A stretch of 64,000 nucleotides of DNA from Hymenobacter sp. BT730 (GTDB lineage: Bacteria > Bacteroidota > Bacteroidia > Cytophagales > Hymenobacteraceae): positions 310,001-374,000 of the forward strand of contig NZ_JAUOFB010000002.1 of assembly GCF_030542105.1 (NCBI RefSeq), written 5' to 3'. Position 1 is the stretch's first letter; the number at the start of each line of letters is the position of its first letter. The notes below the pieces were generated by a model, which was given only the letters and a program-made list of their open reading frames with translations, did not search any database and had not been told where the DNA came from. A program made the translations under genes and the position numbers. Positions 25,100-33,916 of the stretch are shown here, one piece after another.

Positions 25100-26305
25100 T
25101 TAAGCCAGGCCCTGCTCTGCCAGTACTTCTTTTACTTTCTGGGCAGCGTCCTTCAGCAATACGGCTGAGTACACTTTCAAACCAGACTCATCAATGATGC
25201 GGGCGCCTTCTTCAGCGTTGGTGCCCTGCAGACGTACGATGATCGGTACTTTGATGTCGCCGATGTTCTTGTAGGCTTCTACCACACCATTGGCCACCCG
25301 GTCGCAACGCACAATGCCACCGAAGATGTTGATGAGGATGGCTTTCACGTTCGGGTCCTTCAGGATGATGCGGAAGCCGGCTTCTACGGTCTGGGCGTTG
25401 GCTCCACCCCCTACGTCGAGGAAGTTGGCCGGCTCACCGCCGCTCAGCTTGATAATGTCCATAGTGGCCATGGCCAGACCCGCGCCGTTTACCATGCAGC
25501 CCACGTTGCCGTCCAGCTTCACATAGTTCAGGTTCGAGTTCGACGCTTCTACTTCCAAGGGGTCCTCTTCGTTCAGGTCGCGCAGGGCTACGAAGTCCTT
25601 ATGACGGTAGAGGGCGTTTTCGTCGAGGGTTACTTTGGCGTCAACGGCCAGAATCTTGTTGTCCGAGGTCTTCAACACGGGGTTGATTTCGAACATAGCA
25701 GAATCGGTGTCGTCGTAGGCCTTGTACAGCGCCTGCACAAACTTCACCATCTCCTTATGGGCTTCACCTTCAAGGCCCAGGTTGAAGGCAATTTTGCGGG
25801 CCTGGAAAGCCTGCAGACCTACGCGGGGGTCTACATGCTCGCGGTGAATTTTCTCGGGGTGCGCTTCAGCTACCTCCTCAATGTCCATGCCGCCTTCGGT
25901 GGTATAGATGATGACGTTTTTGCCGGTAGCGCGGTCCAGCAGCACGCTCATGTAATATTCTTTGGGCTCAGCGGCACCGGGGTAGTACACGTCCTGGGCT
26001 ACCAGCACTTTGTGCACCTTGCGGCCTTCGGGACCGGTTTGCTTGGTTACCAGCTGCATGCCGATGATCTGGCCGGCAATTTCCTTCACCTGCTCCAGGT
26101 TTTTGGCGAGTTTCACTCCGCCTCCTTTACCACGGCCACCGGCGTGAATCTGGGCCTTGATAACGTGCCAGCCGGTACCGGTTTCAGCGGTCAGCTTCTG
26201 GGCGGCTGCTACCGCTTCTTCGGGGGTGTCGGCGGTGTAGCCTTCCTGCACGCGCACGCCATAGCGCTTGAGGATTTCTTTACCCTGATACTCGTGAATG
26301 TTCAT
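25100..26305 (-). CDS. sucC: Succinyl-CoA synthetase (ADP-forming) beta subunit
   Basis: 401 residues, usual length. ATP-grasp N-terminus [17 protein letters not shown], nucleotide loop [16 protein letters not shown], Mg-binding FEINPV and the CoA/phosphohistidine-facing part [17 protein letters not shown]. It works with SucD, which is not nearby, in the TCA cycle (succinyl-CoA to succinate with substrate-level phosphorylation). On the minus strand, TACTTTCG at 26349-26356 is one mismatch from TAnnTTTG and could be its -7 box, about 45 bases upstream of the start. Confidence 0.97.
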   Translation of the reverse strand: MNIHEYQGKEILKRYGVRVQEGYTADTPEEAVAAAQKLTAETGTGWHVIKAQIHAGGRGKGGGVKLAKNLEQVKEIAGQIIGMQLVTKQTGPEGRKVHKVLVAQDVYYPGAAEPKEYYMSVLLDRATGKNVIIYTTEGGMDIEEVAEAHPEKIHREHVDPRVGLQAFQARKIAFNLGLEGEAHKEMVKFVQALYKAYDDTDSAMFEINPVLKTSDNKILAVDAKVTLDENALYRHKDFVALRDLNEEDPLEVEASNSNLNYVKLDGNVGCMVNGAGLAMATMDIIKLSGGEPANFLDVGGGANAQTVEAGFRIILKDPNVKAILINIFGGIVRCDRVANGVVEAYKNIGDIKVPIIVRLQGTNAEEGARIIDESGLKVYSAVLLKDAAQKVKEVLAEQGLA

Positions 26306-26702
26306 AGAGGGTCGGTTTGAAGGAAGATTCGGGTGGGATTTGCGGGGGCGAAAGTAGGGAATTATCAGCGGAGGGGGAAATAGGATATAATATCCAGGGT
26401 TTTTTCAGCCCCACGCTTCGCACAGGATAGTGCTGTGGTGGCATTTCGTTCCTTTAAACTCAATGCAAAAAAGCCCATTGGATATTTTTGGTTTGAGTGT
26501 GCAGCACCTGCTGCCATGCGAGAAAAGCTATAGTGGGCAGACAGACGCGGCTGGTTAATTCAACCTATTTTAATCAGTATATAGTATTATCAAACCTTAA
26601 TATTTATATTTGAATAGTAATACGATTTACTTTTATTGTGAAAAATAATCGGTCTATTGTACTACAAGATAAGCGGGCTGTAAGTCGCCTCATTTAACTA
26701 TT
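26306..26702. other. Divergent intergenic region between sucC and the acylation cassette
   Basis: 397 bases without a gene. The half next to sucC is of ordinary composition; 26540-26690 is very AT-rich. An exact TAnnTTTG box, TATATTTG, lies at 26605-26612 on the plus strand, 90 bases before the first gene of the acylation cassette, but no matching -33 TTTG is seen. Confidence 0.5.
26605..26612 (+). promoter_or_regulatory. Possible -7 promoter box of the acylation cassette
   Basis: TATATTTG matches the Bacteroidota -7 consensus TAnnTTTG exactly. It lies in a strongly AT-rich tract 90 bases upstream of ATG 26703. No good -33 element is visible, so this is a candidate only. Confidence 0.4.
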
Positions 26703-29606
26703 ATGTCATTCCAAAATCCCGCAGGCATGCATTCCAGGCTTAAAGAATATACCTTCCATCCAATGCATACGCCGGAGCAGGCTCCGGCAACGGGCTGGCT
26801 GGCCCACGCCAGTGGCACTTTCGGCATGCCTATAGTGCATGATCTGATATTGGGTGACCAGCTTGACTGGCCTTTGCCGGAACTGATAGAGCCCAAAGCA
26901 CGGGCCATACATGAAACCCTGCGCCAGCGCCTGCCAGCATATGATGAGTTTGTGCGGCGTAAAGGGCGGCGGCCCGTGTATGATGCTTACGTATGCTTTC
27001 AACCCTTTAATGAGGCCACCCGGGCGCTGCTGCCGTTCGTGCATATGCTGCGCCGGCAACTCCGCCCCGGCGACGTTATTCTGAATCTCTGGGACCGGTC
27101 GGGGTGGAATACCTCCTGGCTGGCGGGCCTGTTCCCGGAGCAGACTATTCTCACGGTGTGGGACGGTGACCGGGACGTGTTAGGCTATAAAGGCTATGCA
27201 TACTGGCTAACCGGCACGCAGGCCCCGGCCAACGTGCAGCTGCTTTTCCAGGAGCTGAACAAGCCCCTGCCCCTCAACGACCACAGCGTGCGCCTGGTCA
27301 TCGGTATGGATGTGCTGCACCGCTTCGAGCAGGCCCGGGTGCTGCGGGAGCTGATGCGGGTGGTTGCGCCCGATGGTGGCCTGCTCTTTCCGCATGTGCA
27401 CCTCGCCAATAACGAGCCGGATCCTTACTTTGAGCGTGGCGGCCGCCTGCTGCATGGCCAGCAGTATATGCAATTCCTGGAGCCCCTGGCCCGGCAAACC
27501 AACCGCCAGGCGCTGGTGTATTCTGAGCCTGAGCTGTTTTACTTTAACGAACACAGTGGCTCCGATACCCCGGCACCAAAACCAAATCCTGCCACCGCCG
27601 ACTATAACGGCCTGGTTGCCTTACTACCGGACACATGGACTGAAAAGCAGCCCATGCTGGAGCCCTATCTGGCTGTGGAAGAATCCACATGGGCCAGCTG
27701 CCGGCTCCTGATCAATTTCTTGCTGCACATTAACCCGCTAACCGGCCGGGTGGAATACCGCGCCGAGCGGTTTGGTGGCGCCGTGGGCCACTTACTAGAG
27801 CGGCACCCGGTATATCAGCAACATTTGGCAAGTGCCCATGGCTACCAACTGTCGGCAGAGGCACGCAGCGTGCTTTATTGGGCCGCCCGGCAATACACCG
27901 CCATCGAAATAGCCCAGCAGCTGGGGCGCTCTGTGGAAGAGCTAAGGCCGTTGCTGCGTGAGCTTAGCGCCCTGGATATTATTCAGTTAGTGCCTGTTAG
28001 TGCCCAAAGTCACCGGCTGCAGCATTTTCTGGCTTTTCAGGAATTTCAGGCCCCCAGGCCGGAGCACACCATTCCCCGGCTGTGGGCGCGGGCCCAGCAG
28101 CACTATGGAGAAGCCACGCTGCTCACGGCCCTGGAAGATGGAAGTAGCTTCAGCTACGCAGAGGCCGATGCCATTGTAACGGACATTCGGCAGGCCCTGC
28201 GCCGTAGCAGGATTTCTGCGGGCGATGCGGTGGCCATACATGCGCCGCTACATGCGGAGGTTTTGTTGCTGAGTTGGGCTTGTTGGCTGGAAGGCGCTGT
28301 AGTAGTACCCCTGAGCATGACGCTACCTGCTGCCACCGCTCAAACCATACTGGAGTCAGTTTCGCCAAAGCTTCTGTTAGTGGTAGCTGAAAAGCTAGCG
28401 GATTATGAGCCTATAGAAGTACCCAAGCTGGTGGTAGACACGGACGAGAGCAGTGAGCTGCCGCCGAATGCCCGGTGGTTTTCTGACTGGCTGAGCCTGG
28501 AGGAAGAGCCCGAAACAGGGGAACCTACTCCACCGACCATTACTCCTACAGATGTTGCGGCCATTTTATTTACCTCTGGCTCTACCGGGCTGCCGAAAGG
28601 AGTGCCGCTCACGCACGGGCAGTTATACCGCAGTGCCCGGCTGGTAACGGAAACTTTCGGGTGGGAAACCACCGACCGTTTCCTGGCCGTGGGCGACGCT
28701 GATGCTATGAGCGGCCTACGCAACGCGGCCCTGGCCCCACTGGAAGTGGGCGCCAGCGTCATTATCCCAACCGTTGCTCAGAAACAACACGCCTCCATGC
28801 TTGCGGAAGCAGTAGTAACCTCCCAGGCCACGTTGCTAGCCGCTAGCCCGGCGCTGCTGCGGCAATGGGTGCAGCTGGGGCGCCGCATTGGGACGGAACT
28901 GCGGAGCCTGCGCCTGGTGATGAGCACCGGCAGCCAGCTGACGCCTACGCTGCGCACCGACTTCCAGCAGGCGTTTAACCTCCCTATCGTTAATTATTAC
29001 GGCCTCACGGAGACTACCGGCATATGCCTGGCCGAGCGCCCCGAGCAGGCGCAACCCACCGCCGATACCATAGGCTGGCCCGTGGGGTGCCTGGCGCAGA
29101 TTGTGGATGATCAGGGCCAGCAGGTGGATCCAGGGCAGGAAGGGGAGCTGCGTATCTACAGTGATAACCTGATGCAGGGCCCGTACTATGGCCCCGGCAG
29201 CGCTACTCCTTCGCCGGTGCGGGAGGGCTGGCTATACACCGGCGACATAGCCGTGGCCAACCCGGATGGCAGCGTAACATTGCGCGGCCGCCGCACGGAG
29301 CTTATCAAGAATGCCTTAAGCGAAGTCGTGTATCCCTCCGAAATTGAAACGCATCTGCTGGCCCATGCCGCCGTGCACCAGGCCGCTGTGTGTGCCTTTC
29401 AGCGCCATGACACGGAACGCCTGGCTGCCTTTGTGACGCTGGGCCCCGGCCACGATGCTGCCCTGATAGTACCTCAGCTTCTGGCGCATCTCACGGCTCG
29501 GGTAGGGGAGCACAAAGTGCCATCTGTGGTGCAGGTACTGGATGCGCTGCCTTATTCCTCCAATGGGAAAGTGCTTAAAACCCAACTACTGGAGTTACTT
29601 CGCTGA
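26703..29606 (+). CDS. Methyltransferase-like / adenylation (AMP-ligase) fusion protein
   Basis: 967 residues. The N-terminal third (about 95-290) has a class I methyltransferase pattern: VILNLWDRSGWNTSWLAGLF as motif I region, LVIGMDVLHRFEQARVLRE, and RVVAPDGGLLFPHVHL. Motif I lacks the usual GxGxG, so SAM binding is doubtful. A helical, winged-helix-like part follows (about 380-440, TAIEIAQQLGRSVEELRPLL). An ANL adenylation domain covers about 465-967: AILFTSGSTGLPKGVPLTH (near 620), YYGLTETTGIC, GWLYTGDIA and the catalytic Lys in SSNGKVLKTQ. No carrier domain is attached. It opens a five-gene plus-strand cassette. It probably activates a carboxylic or amino acid for the carrier of the next gene (inference). 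Confidence 0.85.
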   Translation: MSFQNPAGMHSRLKEYTFHPMHTPEQAPATGWLAHASGTFGMPIVHDLILGDQLDWPLPELIEPKARAIHETLRQRLPAYDEFVRRKGRRPVYDAYVCFQPFNEATRALLPFVHMLRRQLRPGDVILNLWDRSGWNTSWLAGLFPEQTILTVWDGDRDVLGYKGYAYWLTGTQAPANVQLLFQELNKPLPLNDHSVRLVIGMDVLHRFEQARVLRELMRVVAPDGGLLFPHVHLANNEPDPYFERGGRLLHGQQYMQFLEPLARQTNRQALVYSEPELFYFNEHSGSDTPAPKPNPATADYNGLVALLPDTWTEKQPMLEPYLAVEESTWASCRLLINFLLHINPLTGRVEYRAERFGGAVGHLLERHPVYQQHLASAHGYQLSAEARSVLYWAARQYTAIEIAQQLGRSVEELRPLLRELSALDIIQLVPVSAQSHRLQHFLAFQEFQAPRPEHTIPRLWARAQQHYGEATLLTALEDGSSFSYAEADAIVTDIRQALRRSRISAGDAVAIHAPLHAEVLLLSWACWLEGAVVVPLSMTLPAATAQTILESVSPKLLLVVAEKLADYEPIEVPKLVVDTDESSELPPNARWFSDWLSLEEEPETGEPTPPTITPTDVAAILFTSGSTGLPKGVPLTHGQLYRSARLVTETFGWETTDRFLAVGDADAMSGLRNAALAPLEVGASVIIPTVAQKQHASMLAEAVVTSQATLLAASPALLRQWVQLGRRIGTELRSLRLVMSTGSQLTPTLRTDFQQAFNLPIVNYYGLTETTGICLAERPEQAQPTADTIGWPVGCLAQIVDDQGQQVDPGQEGELRIYSDNLMQGPYYGPGSATPSPVREGWLYTGDIAVANPDGSVTLRGRRTELIKNALSEVVYPSEIETHLLAHAAVHQAAVCAFQRHDTERLAAFVTLGPGHDAALIVPQLLAHLTARVGEHKVPSVVQVLDALPYSSNGKVLKTQLLELLR

Positions 29607-29695
29607 TTAAAAAGCAGCCGCTCAGCCTAACAGCGTGCCGGCTGGGCGGGCTCCATGCCACTTGCTAGTTATTACTGTTTCATCTGCACTGTATT

Positions 29696-31564
29696 TTGAT
29701 GTCTACTCTTACTGCAACCCGTTGGGCCGATGTCGTCCAAACCGTAGCTCGCTTCAGTGAGCCCGCCCGCCAGAACGCCGCCTTTCTAGATCTGGGCAAT
29801 CGTCGTATCACGTATCGTCAGCTCACGGAGCGCATTGCGCAGCTGGCTGGGGTCTTTGCCCGGCTTGGGCTTCAGGAAGGCGACCGGGTAGTGGTTTCGG
29901 TGGAGGATGAAGTGGAAACTGCCTTTATTTTCTGGGCGATGCTGCGCTATGGCCTCACCGCTATTCTACTGGACCCGGAAGTGAAGCCCGATCGGGCCCG
30001 CGCTATTATCCGCACGGCTGAGCCAGTGGCGTTCATTGCCGATGAGGCTTTTTTGCAGCGGCAGCAAATCGATGCAAAGCAGTATAAAGTACTTCCGGTG
30101 CGGCTGGAGGAAGCTCCTAAAGGGCAGCTTTTTCGGAAGCTACTGGGCCGCACCCAGTCATCGGCAGGAGCAAGCCAGACATATCCGGCCCTGCTGGCCC
30201 AGGAAAAGCCCGCCCCACTACCCACTGCCATCAGTCCCGATACGGTAGCCTATGTGCTGTTCACCTCCGGTACCACTTCCGATACGAAAGGGGTGCAGAT
30301 TACGCACCGCAACCTGTTCAGCCACTTGCAGACACTGACAAACGTGTACGGGTTTGATGCCGATACGCGTCTGATGAACATCCTCCTGCTCTACCACGCC
30401 GATGGTATTATCCAAGGGCCAATTCTGGCGGGTTATAACGCGGCCGTCTGCATCCGGCCACTGCGCTTCGACCTGAGCAATATTGGCGCTCTGCTGGATG
30501 CCATTTACAAGTACCGGGTAACGCACCTGATAGCCGTGCCAGCTATGCTGGCGCTCATTCAGCGCTTTTCAGATGGCTACGAAGACAGCTTCCGCACCCC
30601 GGATTTTCGCTTTATCATTTCCGTTTCCTCGCATTTGGAAGAAGCCCTGTGGGGCGCTTTTGCCGTGCGCTTCGGCGTGCGTCTGGTGAACGTATATGGT
30701 CTCACGGAAACCGTGGCCGGTGGCCTGTTCTGCGGCCCTGGTGACGAAAGCTACCGCATTGGCACCGTGGGCAAGCCCGTGGACATGGAGGCCCGCATAG
30801 TGAATGAGTTTGATGAGGAGCTGGGAGATGAAACCGAGGGGGAGCTGCTGCTGCGCGGCGAAAATGTCATGCTGGCTTACCTCAATAATCCCACCGCTAC
30901 CGCAGAAGTACTGATGCCGGATGGCTGGCTCCGCTCCGGCGACATAGCCATGCGCAGCACCGATGGTTATTACCGCATTACAGGTCGTAAGAAAAACATT
31001 ATTGTTTCGGGTGGAGTCAACATTCACCCCGAGGAAATAACGGAGGTTCTGAACACGCACCCCGCTGTGGCCGAAGCGGTCAGCTTTGGCGTGGCCGATG
31101 AGGTATTCGGGGAAAAGCTAATTAGCTGCGTGGTTTTCAAAGAAGGAACTACGGCTACTGAGGTAGAGCTGACCAGCTACTGCCGCGAGCGGCTGGAAGA
31201 GAAGAAAGTACCTACCGTAATTCATTCATTGGATGAGTTGCCCAAAGGCTTGTCTGGAAAAGTGCAGCTGAAAGTAGTGCAGGAGCGGCTGGCAACGCAC
31301 GTTGCGCAAGCCACCGCTAATGGCCCCGATTTTCGCACACTGGTGCGAGAGGCAGCTACGCATGCCTTCAAAGTACCAATGGAGCAGCTTCGTCCCGAGT
31401 CTAACTCGCGCAGCATGGCCGGCTGGGATTCCATGGCCCATCTGGACTTCATCGTACGGCTGGAAAAAGCCTTGGGAACGGAGTTTTCCACGGCAGAAAT
31501 TATGGTCATGAACAGCTTACAAACCGCTGAAGACGTTGCGCGCAAGAAACTCGCCACCCGCTGA
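29696..31564 (+). CDS. Adenylation - acyl carrier protein fusion (DltA-DltC-like)
   Basis: 622 residues. The ANL adenylation domain spans about 1-530: VLFTSGTTSDTKGVQITHRN (phosphate loop), NVYGLTETVAGG, GWLRSGDIA, RKKNIIVSGGVNIHPEEI, and the A10 lysine in GLSGKVQLK. A carrier domain at about 550-622 has Ser579 in GWDSMAHLDF as the phosphopantetheine site. It can therefore load an acyl or aminoacyl group onto its own carrier, combining the roles of DltA and DltC. It lies 89 bases after the previous gene and overlaps the next by 29 bases. Substrate-pocket residues cannot be assigned by eye; D-alanine is not implied. Confidence 0.87.
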   Translation: MMSTLTATRWADVVQTVARFSEPARQNAAFLDLGNRRITYRQLTERIAQLAGVFARLGLQEGDRVVVSVEDEVETAFIFWAMLRYGLTAILLDPEVKPDRARAIIRTAEPVAFIADEAFLQRQQIDAKQYKVLPVRLEEAPKGQLFRKLLGRTQSSAGASQTYPALLAQEKPAPLPTAISPDTVAYVLFTSGTTSDTKGVQITHRNLFSHLQTLTNVYGFDADTRLMNILLLYHADGIIQGPILAGYNAAVCIRPLRFDLSNIGALLDAIYKYRVTHLIAVPAMLALIQRFSDGYEDSFRTPDFRFIISVSSHLEEALWGAFAVRFGVRLVNVYGLTETVAGGLFCGPGDESYRIGTVGKPVDMEARIVNEFDEELGDETEGELLLRGENVMLAYLNNPTATAEVLMPDGWLRSGDIAMRSTDGYYRITGRKKNIIVSGGVNIHPEEITEVLNTHPAVAEAVSFGVADEVFGEKLISCVVFKEGTTATEVELTSYCRERLEEKKVPTVIHSLDELPKGLSGKVQLKVVQERLATHVAQATANGPDFRTLVREAATHAFKVPMEQLRPESNSRSMAGWDSMAHLDFIVRLEKALGTEFSTAEIMVMNSLQTAEDVARKKLATR

Positions 31565-32504
31565 GCCAACACCCATCTGGGTATGGGTGTTGGCGTTAGG
31601 AATGCTCATGGGCATAGGAATTCTATATAAATGGGGATTTGTGCGTTCCGTAGCCTCCTATCACCAAGAGGTAGTGGTTGCTGCACGGCAGTTGTTGCAA
31701 CGGGAGTGGCAGGCCCGGAAGGATAGTGTTACGCGGGTAGTTATTCTGGGTAGTTCACTTACCGGCACTGGCGTTATGCCCTCGGCGTACTTCACCCAAA
31801 AGACTAACGGCCGCTTCCGGGTAGTACGCCTTTTCCGCATCAGTGCCAATCTGGAGTCGTTTACCGACCGGGCGCCCATTTTGAAGTATTTGCAGGAGTA
31901 TCCGCCGGACATCCTCTGTATTGAGGAAAACCTGCTCCTTACCAACATGAAAGATTGGTCCGAGCTTTCGCCGGATTCTTTCCTGCTAAATAATATAGCT
32001 CGCTACTCCTATCAACTGGTTAACCGCAGTAAGCAGAGACTAGGGTTCACGGAAAAGAATATTGATATAAATCGGCCCAGTTTTGCTATGCAGGATGTGG
32101 ATTTTCCGGTACCCACTACTCCTCGCGATACGACGCACCTGGCCGATTGGGTGGCCGAAATTCAACAGCGGACAGTCCGCCCTTTTGCCCCGCTTCATCC
32201 TGTGCATCAGGTATTCCGGGCGCTCCAAAGGCAAGGGGTGCGCATTGTTTTGCTGCATTTTCCCCGGCCCGCCCCACTGGAAAAAGCTATTTATAGTGGT
32301 CGTAACGGTGATTCCCTGCGCTACCGGATTGCGCAATACCAGCGGGCCTACCAGGCCAGCTACTGGCATGAGCCCGGCTTCTATCACTTCCGGTATTTCT
32401 ACGATAGAGCTCACATGAATTTCCAGGGCCGCGCCATCTACTCTGCCTGGCTGGCTAAAAAGCTGCGGCAGGAAACAAATCCTAAATTATTGACTGCCCG
32501 CTAA
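31536..32504 (+). CDS. DltD-like membrane-anchored SGNH acyltransferase
   Basis: 322 residues with TTG start at 31536, overlapping the preceding gene by 29 bases. Later ATG codons (31602, 31608) would cut into the N-terminal membrane helix WVWVLALGMLMGIGILYKWGF, so the early start or a GTG between them is preferred. The SGNH-type catalytic residues appear as LGSSLTGTG (Ser74), and Asp290 and His293 in YDRAHMNFQG, as in DltD/AlgX-like extracytoplasmic transferases. Position beside an MBOAT gene supports a role as the final transferase moving the acyl group to an envelope polymer. The acceptor is unknown. Confidence 0.82.
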   Translation: MRARNSPPAEPTPIWVWVLALGMLMGIGILYKWGFVRSVASYHQEVVVAARQLLQREWQARKDSVTRVVILGSSLTGTGVMPSAYFTQKTNGRFRVVRLFRISANLESFTDRAPILKYLQEYPPDILCIEENLLLTNMKDWSELSPDSFLLNNIARYSYQLVNRSKQRLGFTEKNIDINRPSFAMQDVDFPVPTTPRDTTHLADWVAEIQQRTVRPFAPLHPVHQVFRALQRQGVRIVLLHFPRPAPLEKAIYSGRNGDSLRYRIAQYQRAYQASYWHEPGFYHFRYFYDRAHMNFQGRAIYSAWLAKKLRQETNPKLLTAR

Positions 32505-32514
32505 CCAGCACGAC

Positions 32515-33642
32515 ATGCTTGTCCTTCATACCATCGTGTTCTTTAGTCTCTTGTTACTGGTGCCGGCGGCGTGGCTGCTGCCGGAGCGCTGGCAGATAAG
32601 TGCTATCAGCCTGCTGACCGCAGCATTCCTTCTGTATGTAGCTCCCATATCGGCCCTGATGCTGCTGCTGACGGCGGCGGCCAGCTATTGGGTATTTAAA
32701 AGCGCCTGGCTGCGCCCCGCCGGAGCTGTTTTACTGGCCATCGGGCAGGCGGTGGCTGTCTGGATGGTATTCAAATCGGAGTGGCCGACACATGCTGGTT
32801 GGTGGACCCAGGTGGGGGTGCCGCTGGGCTTGTCCTATTATACCTTCCGGCAGATTCACTACGCCATTGAGCGCTACAAGCAAACCCTGCCCCACCATAC
32901 CTGGGCTGATTATCTAAGGTATCTGTTCTTTCTGCCTACCATGCTGGTAGGGCCTATCAACCGCTTCCCCGATTTTCTACGGGATGTGCGCCGCCGTCGC
33001 TGGGATGCCGCGCTGGTATCGGTAGGGCTGGAGCGGGTGTTGTATGGCTATGTAAAGGTGGTAGTACTGGGCAATGCGCTCTTCACAAACCATCTGGGGC
33101 ACCTGCTCACGGCTCTGGAGCCGCAGCATCCGGCGCTGGCCACGTATCTGGGCATCCTGCGGTTTGCCGGCAACGCCTACGTGCAGTTTGCGGGGTATTC
33201 GGATATAGCTATTGGATTAAGCTTGCTGCTGGGCTTCCGGACCGGGGAAAATTTTGCCGCGCCCTTTCTGGCTCCCAATCTAAATGACTTTTGGAAGCGC
33301 TACCATATTTCCCTTTCTCAGTGGTGTCGCGACTACGTATTTTCTCCATTGCTGAGCCTGACCCGCCGGCCCATGCTGGCCATTGCGGCCTCCATGCTGG
33401 TGCTGGGGCTCTGGCATGAGTGGTCGGGGCGGTATCTGGTTTGGGGCGCTTTGCAGGGACTGGGTATTCTGTTCTGGCACCAGTATCAGAAGTTTGCGGA
33501 AAAGCGGCCGAATGTTGTCCCGGTGCTGCCCGTATGGCTGGGCGTTTTTCTCACCCTGCATTTCTACTGCTTTAGTTGCGTGATTATCCGCGAGCCATCC
33601 TGGCAGGCTGTGGCCCATACCTTTTACCGTTTGCTGAGCTAA
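32515..33642 (+). CDS. MBOAT-family membrane O-acyltransferase (DltB-like)
   Basis: 375 residues, about ten membrane helices. MBOAT hallmarks: GLSYYTFRQIHYAIERYK, LVGPINRFPDF, YSDIAIGLSLLLGF, NDFWKRYHISLSQWCRDYVF (258-277) and the catalytic His301 in LGLWHEW. Usual DltB/AlgI-type proteins are 390-480 residues, so it is short but has all core motifs. MBOAT proteins take an acyl group from a cytoplasmic thioester carrier and pass it across the membrane. The carrier would be the previous-but-one gene product. No acyl-shuttle hexapeptide is at its own C-terminus (it ends FYRLLS); that motif is on the next small gene, four bases downstream. Confidence 0.92.
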   Translation: MLVLHTIVFFSLLLLVPAAWLLPERWQISAISLLTAAFLLYVAPISALMLLLTAAASYWVFKSAWLRPAGAVLLAIGQAVAVWMVFKSEWPTHAGWWTQVGVPLGLSYYTFRQIHYAIERYKQTLPHHTWADYLRYLFFLPTMLVGPINRFPDFLRDVRRRRWDAALVSVGLERVLYGYVKVVVLGNALFTNHLGHLLTALEPQHPALATYLGILRFAGNAYVQFAGYSDIAIGLSLLLGFRTGENFAAPFLAPNLNDFWKRYHISLSQWCRDYVFSPLLSLTRRPMLAIAASMLVLGLWHEWSGRYLVWGALQGLGILFWHQYQKFAEKRPNVVPVLPVWLGVFLTLHFYCFSCVIIREPSWQAVAHTFYRLLS

Positions 33643-33646
33643 ACCC

Positions 33647-33784
33647 ATGTATTCCATCTTATCCCGTTACCTGCCTGGGCGCGTTGCCGGTACTCTCACC
33701 GCTTTTTGGTATGTGTTTTTGGCACTTCTGGTGCTGTATTATGCCTTTTTGCCGAGTGGGCAATTTCGTTACGCGCACTGGTAA
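33647..33784 (+). CDS. DltX-like membrane microprotein with C-terminal acyl-shuttle-like hexapeptide
   Basis: 45 residues, ATG 33647 to TAA 33784, starting four bases after the MBOAT stop. Sequence features: a basic N-terminus (MYSILSRYLPGR), one membrane helix (about 14-35, GTLTAFWYVFLALLVLYYAF) and a short tail ending F40-R41-Y42-A43-H44-W45. By the positive-inside rule the C-terminus is outside. Gram-positive DltX has the same plan and ends FIYNEF; its tyrosine carries the acyl group from DltB to DltD. F-x-Y-x-x-aromatic at the very C-terminus is shared. I therefore infer that Tyr42 is the shuttle residue of this cassette. Confidence 0.75.
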   Translation: MYSILSRYLPGRVAGTLTAFWYVFLALLVLYYAFLPSGQFRYAHW

Positions 33785-33874
33785 AGCATGGTATCAATAT
33801 TCGTGGCAGACGCAGGAAAAGGGCATGCCGCAACCTTTCGCAGCTCAGAATCGAATGCTACGCCTGACATTGCG

Positions 33875-33882
33875 TAGATTTG
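33875..33882 (+). promoter_or_regulatory. Candidate -7 box of the LolD-type ATPase gene
   Basis: TAGATTTG is an exact TAnnTTTG match, 34 bases before the TTG start at 33917. No clear -33 TTTG is present. It suggests a separate promoter for the ATPase, independent of the acylation cassette. Confidence 0.5.
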
Positions 33883-33916
33883 CTTCTTAACCTCGCTCAT
33901 TTCTCATTACCCCGCT

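Noticed and set aside
26703..31564. Reading the two adenylation proteins as a non-ribosomal peptide synthetase cluster
   Set aside because: No condensation or thioesterase domain is present, and the downstream MBOAT, SGNH and microprotein genes fit a Dlt-like acyl transfer chain better.
33576..33890. 104-codon plus frame spanning the MBOAT end and the microprotein
   Set aside because: Overlaps both genes in another frame with no motif; the 45-residue frame fits operon spacing and the DltX plan far better.
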